Positions 47,596-57,482 of a stretch of DNA of 64,000 nucleotides are shown in pieces (the stretch's first letter is position 1; every line of letters begins with the position of its first letter). The notes beneath the pieces are model-generated. The model made no database searches. It was not told the origin of the DNA and worked only from the letters and a program-made list of their open reading frames with translations. The translations under genes and the position numbers were made by a program. Source of the DNA: Methylacidiphilales bacterium. Its GTDB lineage: Bacteria; Verrucomicrobiota; Verrucomicrobiia; Methylacidiphilales; UBA1321. The stretch covers positions 1-64,000 of the forward strand of contig JAJSLI010000140.1 in the NCBI GenBank assembly GCA_021272315.1, in the 5' to 3' direction.

Positions 47596-49545
47596 ATGGA
47601 TAAAGATGTGCCAAATCTAAGGACTTCTATGGGCAACCTTCTACGTCACGGGTACGCCCGCGCGGCGACACTGGGCGACCGGAGGGAAGGGGACGGGTCT
47701 CTGACGCGATTGCAGGGGCTGGCGATCATCGCGATCGGGATATGGACTTTTTCGCCGGTGCTGCGCGGTGATTGGCTTTGGGATGACTACAAATACATCG
47801 TACACAATGTCCTGATCCATGACCCGGCGGGATTTTGGAAGGTTTTGACGCGGCCGGATGGCATGGGCGTTTACGATCCGTTGACATCGGGGGTGCGGTG
47901 GCTGCAATGGCAATGCTGGGGCGACAACACGCTCGGGTATCACCTGACGAATGTCGGATTGCATCTGGCCGGTGCGTTCCTGCTCTGGCGGCTTTTTGAC
48001 CGGTTGCGAATTCCGTGCGCGTGGCTGGGAGCGATGATTTTCACGGTTCACCCGCTGATGGTCGAATCGGTGGCCTGGATTGCGGAGTTGAAGAATACGC
48101 TTTCGCTGCCGCTGCTGCTGCTCGCCATGCTGGCGTTCCTGGATTACGACGAGGGCGACCGACGTTTCGCACGGAGGGCCGAAGAGGGCGGAAGAGTGCT
48201 GAAGTCCATGGATTACGACTGGGGCTGGCGGCGACGCGTCGATTATTTCCGGGCGTTGGGCTGGTTTGGGATGTCGATGCTGGCCAAGACCACAGGAATG
48301 ATGCTGCCGGTAATTTTTTTGGGCTATGCCTGGTGCAAGCGCGGGACGATAAGCCGGAGTGAGATCAAGGCCGGCGTGCCTTTTTTTGTCGTCGCTCTGG
48401 CGGCGGGTTGGGTGACAGCCACGCAGCACGGCGATATGTCGAATTCTTTGGACGTCGTCGCGAACGGCGGTTGGGCGGCGCGTTTGGCCAGCGTGGGATG
48501 GGCGGGGCTTTTTTTCTTGGGCAAAGTTCTTTTTCCAGTGGGCCTGATGCCGGACTATCCGGGCAATGCCGTGGTGTCACCGGCACCGGTTGACATTCTG
48601 CCCTGGCTTTTGCTGATCGGCGGGCTTGGGCTTTTCTGGAGCAAGCGCAAGACATGGGGGCTTCCTGTTTTGGCGGGGCTCGGTTTTTTCATGATCAACC
48701 TTGTGCCCATCTTCGGGTTTATCGCGATGAATTACGCCTCGATGGTCTGGTCGATGGATCATCTGGTTTATTTGCCAATCATCGGTTTGATCGGATTGTT
48801 TGCGGCGGGAGTGGGGACGGCAATGAAGAGTCTTTCTCGTGCGGCTCGTCCCTTGGCTACTGGAGCCGTGACCCTGCTTGTCGCGGTCCTGGCTTTTGCC
48901 TCGCATGGCTATGCGGCGAAATTCTCAGATGAAGAAACGCTTTGGCGCTATGCGGTGGGACGCAGTCCGCACCTTCTCTTTGCCCAGGAATATCTGGGGA
49001 AAGCCCTTCTGCTGAATAATCAAACGGAGGAAGCCAAAGCCTACTTCGAAGAAGTGCTGCGGCAGAAACCGCAGCGCGCCACCTCCCATTACGATCTCGG
49101 CAGGGCGCTTGTGCAGTTGGGTCGGCTGGAGGAAGGAATTGCGGAATATCGTCAGGCCCTGGCCCTGGATCCCACGGTTGCCGAGGTGGAGAACAACCTG
49201 GGGACGGCCTTGCTCCAATCGGGTAAAAATTCCGAAGCTGCGGTGCATTTTGAGCGGGCCGTCGACCTGAAGCCCGATTATGCCCTTGCCCAGGACAATT
49301 GGGGTGTTGCGCTGGCGGCAACGGGGCAATATCAGGCGGCGGCGGAGCATTTTGCGCGGGCCATGGAGCTGACACCCGATTCAGCCGAAGCCCACGACAA
49401 CATGGGATATGCTCTCCTTAAGATGGGGCGAAACGAGGAGGCCCAAAAGCACTTTGAGCAGGCGTTGCAAATCGAGCCGGACGACGCCAAGGCCCGTGAG
49501 GGGTTGGAGGCTGTCCAAAAATCGGCGCAAGCCACCCCGAAATGA
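47596..49545 (+). CDS. membrane protein with C-terminal TPR repeats (O-mannosyltransferase/TMTC-like architecture)
   Basis: 'VLRGDWLWDDYKYIVHNVLIHDP', 'HPLMVESVAWIAELKNTLSLPLLLLAML'; C-terminal TPRs 'AEVENNLGTALLQSGKNSEAAVHFERAVDLKPDYA'. Confidence 0.85.
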   Translation: MDKDVPNLRTSMGNLLRHGYARAATLGDRREGDGSLTRLQGLAIIAIGIWTFSPVLRGDWLWDDYKYIVHNVLIHDPAGFWKVLTRPDGMGVYDPLTSGVRWLQWQCWGDNTLGYHLTNVGLHLAGAFLLWRLFDRLRIPCAWLGAMIFTVHPLMVESVAWIAELKNTLSLPLLLLAMLAFLDYDEGDRRFARRAEEGGRVLKSMDYDWGWRRRVDYFRALGWFGMSMLAKTTGMMLPVIFLGYAWCKRGTISRSEIKAGVPFFVVALAAGWVTATQHGDMSNSLDVVANGGWAARLASVGWAGLFFLGKVLFPVGLMPDYPGNAVVSPAPVDILPWLLLIGGLGLFWSKRKTWGLPVLAGLGFFMINLVPIFGFIAMNYASMVWSMDHLVYLPIIGLIGLFAAGVGTAMKSLSRAARPLATGAVTLLVAVLAFASHGYAAKFSDEETLWRYAVGRSPHLLFAQEYLGKALLLNNQTEEAKAYFEEVLRQKPQRATSHYDLGRALVQLGRLEEGIAEYRQALALDPTVAEVENNLGTALLQSGKNSEAAVHFERAVDLKPDYALAQDNWGVALAATGQYQAAAEHFARAMELTPDSAEAHDNMGYALLKMGRNEEAQKHFEQALQIEPDDAKAREGLEAVQKSAQATPK

Positions 49546-49592
49546 TTCCGCAAAAAACTCGACAAAATTCTCCGTGGAGCTTTGTTTGACGC

Positions 49593-50213
49593 ATGTTTAC
49601 GGGACTGGTCGAAGGCACGGGCCGGGTGGTGAATCGCCTGCCGAGCACGGGCGGAACGCGCCTTGTGGTTGATGCGGCCGGCGTGGCCGAGGGCGTGCGG
49701 GTCGGCGACAGCATCGCGGTCAATGGCTGCTGCCTTACCGTCACGTCCATTGACGGCGTCCAGTTTGGTTTCGATCTGCTTGCGGAGACCGAGGCGCGGA
49801 CCAATTTGCGCGAGGTCAAGCCGGGCGCGGTCGTGAATCTCGAGCGGGCGCTGCCCGCCAACGGGCGTTACGGCGGTCACTTCGTGACGGGGCACATTGA
49901 CGCGACGGGAGCCGTCCGGAGTTGGCGGCAAGCCGGGAACGATTTCGAGTTGCGGATTGGGATCGAACCGGCCCACGGTATTTACCTTGTACCGAAGGGG
50001 TGCATCGCCGTGGACGGAATCAGCCTGACGGTCGTGGACGTGGCGCGGGACGAGTTTTCGGTCTGGATCATTCCCCACACGCGCGACGTGACCGCCCTGC
50101 GGCAGCGGTCGGAGGGAAATCTCGTGAATTTGGAATTTGATCTGCTGGCCAAATACACGGAAAAGATTCTGTCAGCGAGGGTCCCGGCGGACGGCGGTAA
50201 GGCTTCGCCCTAA
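49593..50213 (+). CDS. ribE: riboflavin synthase alpha chain
   Basis: 'MFTGLVEGTGRVV', 'VGDSIAVNGCCLTVTSIDG', 'GGHFVTGHIDATG', 'GCIAVDGISLTVVDV'. Confidence 0.95.
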   Translation: MFTGLVEGTGRVVNRLPSTGGTRLVVDAAGVAEGVRVGDSIAVNGCCLTVTSIDGVQFGFDLLAETEARTNLREVKPGAVVNLERALPANGRYGGHFVTGHIDATGAVRSWRQAGNDFELRIGIEPAHGIYLVPKGCIAVDGISLTVVDVARDEFSVWIIPHTRDVTALRQRSEGNLVNLEFDLLAKYTEKILSARVPADGGKASP

Positions 50214-50300
50214 AATATCCTGCTGTGCGGGGGTTATGCCGGACGGCGGCAGAAAAAGGCTTCGCATGAAGCGGGCGGTGGTTTAGTTTGTAAGAACGGC

Positions 50301-51011
50301 ATGAGTAATCAGATCATTGAAGCGCTGTTGGTTTTGCAGGAACGGGATACACGGGTGGCGGCGTTGAGCGCCGAGCTGGAGGATATCCCGGCCCGGATCG
50401 CAGAGGTTGAAGCGGAACTGGCCGCGAAGACGGAGCGGTTCGAGGGCTTGAAGAACAAGGCGCGGCTGACCGAGTCGGAACGCAAGAAAATAGACCTCGA
50501 CGTGCAGTCGAAGGAGGCCGCCATTTCGCGTTACAAGGCGCAGCAACAACAGACGCGCAAAAACGAGGAGTACGCCGCGCTGAATCACGAGATCGAGCAC
50601 ACGCAGAAGGAGATTTCCGATCTGGAGGACAAGGAACTTGAATTGATGGAGGCCTACGACCGGGGATTGGCGCTGGTGGCCGAGGGGCAGAAGGAACTCT
50701 TGAAAGCGCAGGAGAAGGCGAAACAGAAGAAGGCGGAGCTGGAGAAACGATCCGCGGCGCTGGCGGCGGAACTGGTCACGGCCAAGGAGCAGCAGGCCAC
50801 GGCCCAGGCAGCCGTGGATGAGGACGCCGTGGCGCGTTACCGGCGGATTTTAAAGAGCAAAGGGGATTCGGCGATTGTGCCGATTCGGAGCGGGGCGTGC
50901 GGCGGGTGCCACATGAAGTTGACCTCGCAGACGGTTCTCTCCGCCCGCGGCGCGGAAGCTCTGACGGCCTGCGAAAATTGCGGTCGCCTGGTTTATTGGG
51001 CCGGGGAGTGA
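50301..51011 (+). CDS. coiled-coil protein with C-terminal C4 zinc ribbon
   Basis: Long Glu/Lys coiled coil; 'RSGACGGCHMKLTSQTV...ALTACENCGRLVYW'. Confidence 0.9.
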   Translation: MSNQIIEALLVLQERDTRVAALSAELEDIPARIAEVEAELAAKTERFEGLKNKARLTESERKKIDLDVQSKEAAISRYKAQQQQTRKNEEYAALNHEIEHTQKEISDLEDKELELMEAYDRGLALVAEGQKELLKAQEKAKQKKAELEKRSAALAAELVTAKEQQATAQAAVDEDAVARYRRILKSKGDSAIVPIRSGACGGCHMKLTSQTVLSARGAEALTACENCGRLVYWAGE

Positions 51012-51027
51012 GGATCCCGCGGGAAAC

Positions 51028-51498
51028 TCAACGGCGGTTGGCTTCCTTGACGTTCTGTTGCGCGACTTCCTGCAAAAGCTTGAGGACCACGGGGTCGACA
51101 TGGTGGGGCATGACGAGTTCGCCGTTGGAGATTTGCTCGTCGATGAGCGGCGCGTAAACGATAATGCCGTTAAGGGTAACAACAAGGATACGGCCCTGGT
51201 TTTGGCCGGTGACGGCGTCGAGGTCAACCTGGCCATCGTGATCGAAGCGGAAGTGGACGAAACCGGAGGCGTCCTGCTGGACGTCGATCAGGTTGCGCTC
51301 GGTGACTTCAGGAATGGTGCGGACCAGGATGGTCTCTCCGTCGGGCGGCACCTTGACCGGGCTGGCCTGTGAACCGGGCAGTCCATTGCCGGTGGTCTGA
51401 ACGTAAATGGCCAGGAATATCTTCGGCGGGGAATGGCCGGCCACGGCCGGTGTCAGGGCGAGAATGAAGAGCAGGGTCGCGAGGCAAAGCCGGAACAT
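51028..51498 (-). CDS. secreted protein with SecD P1-like region
   Basis: 'MFRLCLATLLFILALTPAVAG' signal; 'GRILVVTLNGIIVYAPLIDEQISNGELVM' resembles SecDF P1. Confidence 0.55.
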   Translation of the reverse strand: MFRLCLATLLFILALTPAVAGHSPPKIFLAIYVQTTGNGLPGSQASPVKVPPDGETILVRTIPEVTERNLIDVQQDASGFVHFRFDHDGQVDLDAVTGQNQGRILVVTLNGIIVYAPLIDEQISNGELVMPHHVDPVVLKLLQEVAQQNVKEANRR

Positions 51499-51578
51499 GA
51501 GAGGGTCACTGTCGCAAGTTCCGGATCGAAAGGCAAAAAGTTTGAACGTGGCGGAGGACTTTGTTACCATGGGGGGTT

Positions 51579-52166
51579 ATGCGACGGATTCTTGTGATTA
51601 TGGTTGGTTTTGCCCTGACGACGGCTTTTGACACGGTTTCGGCTCTCGATGAAGGGGACATCAATCCCAGTAAAAACAACCAGCCGCCGGGTTTTTGGGA
51701 CACGACCGGAAATCATTTCAGTATTTTCAACGGCGACCCGAAACGAATTCAGCGGGCAAACGAGGTGGACCCGAAGGCGTTCGACACGAAACTGGACGTG
51801 TCGCCGAATCCGCTTTCCCTGAAGGTGGCCAAGCAGATCGGGCCGAATCCGAGCGTCAAGATCACCTTCTCGATCCACAACCATGGGAAGAAGACCTATA
51901 CTTTGTCATTTCCGACCGCGCAGCGTTGGGACTTCAGGATCGTGAGCGCGAGCGGTGCGGTGGCTTACACTTATTCGGACGATCATGAGTTCGTGCAGAC
52001 GGTAGGAGTCTCGATGGTAAACCAGGACGACAAGCTGGTTTATACGGAGAACGTTGATTTCGACGACATGACGAGCCCCTTGGCGCCGGGCATCTACACG
52101 GTGCAGGCGGTCATGGCGAATTATCCGGAGATGACCGCACGGACGCAGCTGACGGTGCAGGAATAA
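51579..52166 (+). CDS. secreted BsuPI-like (intracellular proteinase inhibitor fold) protein
   Basis: 'VKITFSIHNHGKKTYTLSFPTAQRWDFRIVSASGAVAYTYS...PLAPGIYTVQAVM'. Confidence 0.7.
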   Translation: MRRILVIMVGFALTTAFDTVSALDEGDINPSKNNQPPGFWDTTGNHFSIFNGDPKRIQRANEVDPKAFDTKLDVSPNPLSLKVAKQIGPNPSVKITFSIHNHGKKTYTLSFPTAQRWDFRIVSASGAVAYTYSDDHEFVQTVGVSMVNQDDKLVYTENVDFDDMTSPLAPGIYTVQAVMANYPEMTARTQLTVQE

Positions 52167-52172
52167 CGCGCG

Positions 52173-54008
52173 TTATCTGATTTCCCAGCCGAGGGGCAGG
52201 CGGGCGTACATGCCGAGGGGATCATTCAGTTCCTCGAGGGTCTTGAAGTCGGCTTTTATCTTGAGAAACTGTTGGGTGAGGGGGTCGACCTTGGCATGGC
52301 TGAGGGGTTCCTCCTGGTTGCTGAGGAGGAGGGCGAGTGTTTCGGCAAAGCTCATTTGCTCGGGGTATTCCTTGACGCGATAGTTGGACCCGATCCCGGC
52401 CTTGTCGGCGGCGTAGTTGATGGCCTGGTCGAGGCCTCCGATTTGGTCGACGAGCTTGATGTTAAGGGCATCACTGCCGGACCAGACTCGGCCTTGGGCG
52501 ATGAGCTCGACGGACTGGACGGGTATGCCGCGGCTGACGGAGACCTTGTCGAGGAACTTGGCGTAGAGGTCATCGACGCGGGATTGAGCGAGGGCGAGTT
52601 CCTGAGGGGTTTTAGGACGGGAGATGGTTTCAAAGTCGGCGTAGTTGCCGGTCTTGGCGGTGTCCCAGGTGATGCCAAAGTTGTTGCCGAGTTTTTGGAC
52701 GTCCATGAAAAGGCCGAAGACGCCGATGGAGCCGGTGATGGTGTTGGGTTCGGCAAAGATGCGGTCGCCGTAGGTGGAGACCCAGTAGCCACCGGAGGCG
52801 GCATAGCTGCCCATGGAGACGATGACCGGTTTTTTCTTTTCCTTGAGCTTGATGATTTCGTTCTGGATGACTTCGGAGGCATAGGCGCTGCCGCCGGGGC
52901 TGTTGACGCGCAAGACTACGGCCTTGATATCGTTGTTGCGCTGGAGTTCGCGCAGTTCGGCGGCGAAACGATCTCCACCGATGTTGGTCAGATCGCCCCA
53001 ACCGTCGACGATTTCGCCTTCGAGATAGAGGACGGCCACGACGTTGTCGCTGTGGCTTTCGCCCGGCAGCCTGGGCGTGCGGCTGGCGTTGATGTAGTCG
53101 TAGATGGAGATTTGTTTGAAGGGCAGGGGAACGAGAGCGTAAGAGCTCGAGGGGGCAATTTTGCCGAGGTCCTTGAGGACGTCGCCGAAGTAGGCGAGTT
53201 TGTCGACAAGTTTGGCGTTGAGGGCCGATTCGGGCCGGATATAGCCCTCGGTATCGACGAGTTGCTGGAAAGCGGCGGGGTCGATCTTGCGGCTGTCGGC
53301 CACGGCGCTCACGAAGTCGCCCCAGAGGTCGCCGAGGAGCTTTTCGGTTTCCTCACGGTCAGCGTCGCTCATTTTATCGACGATGAATGGCTCTACGGCG
53401 GACTTGTATTTGCCGACGCGGGTGACCTGAACGTCGATGCCGTATTTCTGGAAGGCGTCGAAGTAGTAGGTCTTGATGCTGGCAAGCCCGGGCGTTTCCA
53501 TTTCTCCAAAGGGATTCATGTAAATGGTCGAGGCGGCGGAGGCGACGTAGTAATCGCGGGTCGAAGGCGCCTCCACGTAAGCGTAAACTTCTTTGCCCGA
53601 TTGCTTGAAGTCGAGGATGGCTTCGCGAAGTTCCTTGAGTGAGGAAAAGCCGGTGCCGAAGTCCGCCGGCTGGAAGGAGCCGGTGAGAAAAAGGGCCTTG
53701 ATGCGTTCGTCCTTGGCGGCTTTTTCGAGGGCGGTGGTGAGATGACGCAGAGTGACGCTTTTATTGTTGTCGCCGTTGAGGGCGGCCGCGAGCGGGCTGG
53801 TTGGGGTGGCGTGTTCGGGGGAGTCGGTGACGTTGACGGATAGGTCGAAAACGAGGATCGAGCCGCGTTCGATGGAGATCATGCGCTTGCCCTTGGACGA
53901 GACGGAGAAGGAGGCGACAATAAGAATCATCAGGAGGAGGATGGGGCCGCCAAAGACGAAAAGTAGGGCGGCGAGATTGGCAAAGAACGTGATGAAGAAC
54001 TGTTTCAT
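52173..54008 (-). CDS. sppA: signal peptide peptidase SppA, 67K type
   Basis: 'MKQFFITFFANLAALLFVFGG' N-term TM; 'VVLRVNSPGGSAYASEVIQNEI', 'PVIVSMGSYAASGGYWVSTYGDRIFAEPNTITGSIGVFG'. Confidence 0.95.
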   Translation of the reverse strand: MKQFFITFFANLAALLFVFGGPILLLMILIVASFSVSSKGKRMISIERGSILVFDLSVNVTDSPEHATPTSPLAAALNGDNNKSVTLRHLTTALEKAAKDERIKALFLTGSFQPADFGTGFSSLKELREAILDFKQSGKEVYAYVEAPSTRDYYVASAASTIYMNPFGEMETPGLASIKTYYFDAFQKYGIDVQVTRVGKYKSAVEPFIVDKMSDADREETEKLLGDLWGDFVSAVADSRKIDPAAFQQLVDTEGYIRPESALNAKLVDKLAYFGDVLKDLGKIAPSSSYALVPLPFKQISIYDYINASRTPRLPGESHSDNVVAVLYLEGEIVDGWGDLTNIGGDRFAAELRELQRNNDIKAVVLRVNSPGGSAYASEVIQNEIIKLKEKKKPVIVSMGSYAASGGYWVSTYGDRIFAEPNTITGSIGVFGLFMDVQKLGNNFGITWDTAKTGNYADFETISRPKTPQELALAQSRVDDLYAKFLDKVSVSRGIPVQSVELIAQGRVWSGSDALNIKLVDQIGGLDQAINYAADKAGIGSNYRVKEYPEQMSFAETLALLLSNQEEPLSHAKVDPLTQQFLKIKADFKTLEELNDPLGMYARLPLGWEIR

Positions 54009-54273
54009 AAGGGTGACGATCGAATAAGTGCTGGAAGCCGGACCAATGCCGGGCGGGACAGCATAAACGCAGAGCTTTGCGGCGGGCAAGCAATCCCTCA
54101 AAAACAAGGCAGGGGACAAGAAACGAAGTTTGCAGCGTCCTGAATGTTGACGGTATGGAAATAAAAAACACAAATATGACGGCAATGATAATTTAATGCT
54201 TGTCCTGTCCGGATGTTTATCTATGGATGTAGGTTCAACCATCGCCCGTTCAACCCCTTGTTAGATATTTTCC

Positions 54274-54633
54274 ATGAATCGAAATGAATTCCTGATTGTC
54301 ACCAGTCTCAGTGGTTTGGTGGTCATCCTTCTCTTTGCCCAGATAGTCCTTGTGAGAATGGCCAACGCCGATCAGACCCGCCTGATGCAGGCCCAGCAGA
54401 CCATCAACCAAGGCCAAGTTTGCCTGAAAAACCTGCAGCAGGTGGCGTTGCGTACGGCGCAACTCAGTCAACAGAAGGACGACCAAGGTCTGAAAGACTT
54501 GATGGCGCGCCAGGGGATTTCGTTCGGCGCACCGCCGAGCCAGAGTTCTGGAAGCAGCGCGACGCCCGCTCCCGCACCGGCATCCGCCCCCGTTTCCGCC
54601 CCTGCCACCCCCGCTCCTACCTCCAATCCTTAA
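54274..54633 (+). CDS. hypothetical single-TM protein with Pro/Ala-rich tail
   Basis: 'NEFLIVTSLSGLVVILLFAQIVLVRM...QTINQGQVCLKNLQQVALRTAQLSQQKDDQGLKDLMARQGI'. Confidence 0.6.
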   Translation: MNRNEFLIVTSLSGLVVILLFAQIVLVRMANADQTRLMQAQQTINQGQVCLKNLQQVALRTAQLSQQKDDQGLKDLMARQGISFGAPPSQSSGSSATPAPAPASAPVSAPATPAPTSNP

Positions 54634-54650
54634 TCTGAAGGGAACATCTT

Positions 54651-55016
54651 ATGTCCGAAGAAGAATACGAAAGCAATAACGTCTATTATTCACCGTTCTG
54701 GCCGCTGACGACTGTCCTGGTCGGATTCATCCTCTGGTTGGGTGTGCAGATTGTTTTACTGGTTGAGCAGCAGAACACGGCCAACAACCAGCTTGCACAG
54801 TTGGCGCCAACGGTACAGAAGGCGCAGGTGGCGTACAGCCACTTGGTTGCCCTGATACAGGATCTCGCGCAAACGAGTTCAAAGGACCCCTATGCGGCCC
54901 AAATCATGAAGGAAATGGAGAATGCGGGCCTCCTGCGTCCGAATCCCAACACAAATGGGACGGCACCCGCCGCTGCGCCGGCGAGTTCGAGCGAGTCGAC
55001 CAACGCTTCGCCTTAA
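54651..55016 (+). CDS. hypothetical single-TM protein, companion of preceding gene
   Basis: TM 'PLTTVLVGFILWLGVQIVLLV' plus Gln-rich helix; 17-bp spacing from upstream gene. Confidence 0.6.
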   Translation: MSEEEYESNNVYYSPFWPLTTVLVGFILWLGVQIVLLVEQQNTANNQLAQLAPTVQKAQVAYSHLVALIQDLAQTSSKDPYAAQIMKEMENAGLLRPNPNTNGTAPAAAPASSSESTNASP

Positions 55017-55088
55017 GAAGAAAATCTGCCTTGCGCTGGAGGCTGCCCGAAAAGTCGGAGCGGCCTGCGTTGATTTTTCGGACAGTTT

Positions 55089-57482
55089 CTAAGGCAGGCC
55101 GTCGGCCCAGAAACGGGCGAAGGCGTGGTCCCAGCGGCGTTCACTGCCGGCCTGTCGGGCCAAAGCAAGGCGTTCTTCCGGTGTCGGGAGTTTGGCCAGC
55201 ATTTCGGCAAGTCCGGCAATCCAGACGGACGCATCGCGGGCGCGTAAAACACGGCCCATCTGGGCATTTTTAACCAGCTCGCGCGGTCCGCCGATGTCAG
55301 AAACGGCGACCGGCAGGCCGGCAGCCATGGCTTCGACCACAACATTGCCGTAGGTATCGGTGGTGCTGGGAAAGACGAAAAGATCGGCAGAGGCGTAGGC
55401 CAGGCCCAGCTCGCGACCGGTGAGGATGCCGGTGAAAATGGCGCCGGGAAGGAGTTTTTCGAGTTCGGCGCGATAAGGGCCTTCGCCGACGATGGCAAGC
55501 GTGTGCGGCGCGGCCTTCTTTCGGAGGGCGGGCATGATGTCGGCGAGAAGGTTGAGGTCCTTTTCCTTCGAGATGCGCCCGACGTAGAGAAGAACGGGAC
55601 CCTTGGCGCCGCGCCGGGGCCAGAACTGGGCGTCCTTGAGGGCGGGATTGAAAAGCTCGGTGTCGAGGCCGCGCGGGAAGATGCGGAGCTTGTCGGGAAG
55701 GATGCCGCGGTCGATCCAGCAGCGTCGGTAGAACTCGGAGTTGACGTAGACAAGGTCGGTCTGGCCGTAGAACCATTGCATGTAATTCCAGACGAGCGAT
55801 TCCATGAAGGCGTCATCGCTGAGAAAGCGCGCGTATTGGGGAAAGTCGGTGTGGTAGATGCCGGTGGTGCGCAGGCCCAGGAGCTTGGCGCAGCCGAGGG
55901 CGCAAAGGCCGATGGGGCCGGGCGTACTGATGATGAGTTCGGTGAAACGTTCGCGCTGGATGTAGTCGAGCATGTCGAGAAAGGGCGGGAAGCTGAGTTT
56001 CTGAAGCTCGTACTCGGGGATTTCAAATTCCCCGACCGGTGGAAAATTTTTGATCGGAATGTCAGTGATCGAGAGCTTGGAGCGAGAAGTGACGACGGTG
56101 AGGTCGGCTCCGGCGTGGCGCGCGGCCTGGACCATGGCGCGGATGGTGCGGGCGACGCCGTTGACGTCCTCGAGGGTGTCGGTGAACCAGGCCCGCTTTT
56201 CGTTGCGCAACGGCTGCGGAACGGAGCCCGTGAAGCGGCGCGCAATGTGGATCAGGAGCGGCCGGTCGGGCGCCTGCTGACTGAAGGCGACCAAGTAGGG
56301 CAGCATGCCGAGGCCAACGGGCAGCAAACCGATGATGGCCTGGAAGGCATCGATCAGGTTGCCACGGTTAACCCGGGCCTGAAACTGGGTGATGAGGCGA
56401 TAGGAGAGTTCATCGGCAATGTGGGACGCCATGAGAAAGGAACGTCGCTGGACATTGGACTCCTCGGCGATGATCCGGTCGAGGGCCTGCTTGAGCTTGG
56501 GATCGGAGAGGAAAGCGCTGATTTCACGCGCAAGAGTGACTTCGCCCGGCTTGACAAAGTCAAGGGCCTGACCGGTGCGGATCGCCTCGGTCACGTGGCC
56601 AAAGCGTTCGGCGAAGGAGAAAGCGGTGGGGTTTTGTCCGGCGAGAAAGCGACCAGCCATTTTACTCAACAGCCCGGCGCTGGTCGGCGCGTTAAGTTTG
56701 ATTTTGTCGCGCGCGAAATTAAAGACCGTCGTGTAGAGGCTGCTTGAAAAGGTCAGTGGATCGCCGGGAGGTCCCTGGAGAAGGGCGCGGCCTTCGCCCA
56801 GGCCGCGAAAAAAGTCGCCGAGGGTGTCGCCGTCGGGAACCTCGGTGCAGGTCTTGCCGGGGTGGAGTCCGCTGTGGTCGTCGGACGAGGCGAAGAGAAT
56901 TTTGTGATGGGGCTCGGCGTGGGTGGGTTCGAGATTGTGGCGGTTGGACAGCTCGGTGATTTTCTCCGGGGTGAGGGAGGCGAGGCAGCGGTTGGCGACT
57001 TCCTGGGCCAGCGGTTCGCGGTTGCCGTTGCGTCCCTCGAAACAGCGGAAAAGCAGGACGAGTCGCTCGAAATGCTCGACGGTGAGGAGCTGGTTGATGT
57101 TGGCGAGGGGATGCGCGACGCCATGGGGCAGTTGCTGCTGGCGCAGGTAGGCGGCAAGCTCGTAAATATTCGGGCGCAGGCGCTCGATTTCCTGGAACTG
57201 GGCCTCGGTGAGGTTCCAGACGAGGAGATGGATTTTGCAACCGTCGGGAAAGTAGGTCGTGACCTCGACGCTCAGGAAAACGTCGGCGTGATGGGCGATG
57301 GCGAGGCAGCCGTCGAGCCGGTTGTGGTCGGTGATCGTTTTGAAAGTCATGCCGGCGGCCTCGAGCTTGCGGTAAAGCGCCTCGGGTTCGCTGTAACTCT
57401 GCGGCATGCCGAGACGTCGGAAGATCCATCCGCTCGGGCGGTCGGAAAAGCGGGAATGGAGTTGGAGATCAACGCGTAACAT
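55089..57482 (-). CDS. N-terminal PHP-domain-like phosphoesterase fused to family 4 glycosyltransferase
   Basis: N-term 'MLRVDLQLHSRFSDRPSGW...TFKTITDHNRLDGCLAIAHHADVFLSVEVTTYF'; C-term 'GPVLLYVGRISKEKDLNLLADIMPAL...DLFVFPSTTDTYGNVVVEAMAAGLPVAVSDIGGPREL'. Confidence 0.9.
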   Translation of the reverse strand: MLRVDLQLHSRFSDRPSGWIFRRLGMPQSYSEPEALYRKLEAAGMTFKTITDHNRLDGCLAIAHHADVFLSVEVTTYFPDGCKIHLLVWNLTEAQFQEIERLRPNIYELAAYLRQQQLPHGVAHPLANINQLLTVEHFERLVLLFRCFEGRNGNREPLAQEVANRCLASLTPEKITELSNRHNLEPTHAEPHHKILFASSDDHSGLHPGKTCTEVPDGDTLGDFFRGLGEGRALLQGPPGDPLTFSSSLYTTVFNFARDKIKLNAPTSAGLLSKMAGRFLAGQNPTAFSFAERFGHVTEAIRTGQALDFVKPGEVTLAREISAFLSDPKLKQALDRIIAEESNVQRRSFLMASHIADELSYRLITQFQARVNRGNLIDAFQAIIGLLPVGLGMLPYLVAFSQQAPDRPLLIHIARRFTGSVPQPLRNEKRAWFTDTLEDVNGVARTIRAMVQAARHAGADLTVVTSRSKLSITDIPIKNFPPVGEFEIPEYELQKLSFPPFLDMLDYIQRERFTELIISTPGPIGLCALGCAKLLGLRTTGIYHTDFPQYARFLSDDAFMESLVWNYMQWFYGQTDLVYVNSEFYRRCWIDRGILPDKLRIFPRGLDTELFNPALKDAQFWPRRGAKGPVLLYVGRISKEKDLNLLADIMPALRKKAAPHTLAIVGEGPYRAELEKLLPGAIFTGILTGRELGLAYASADLFVFPSTTDTYGNVVVEAMAAGLPVAVSDIGGPRELVKNAQMGRVLRARDASVWIAGLAEMLAKLPTPEERLALARQAGSERRWDHAFARFWADGLP

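Noticed and set aside
52272-53642. 456-aa + strand ORF
   Set aside because: Antisense shadow of sppA; Gly/Val/Asp-rich composition typical of complementary reading of a GC-rich gene
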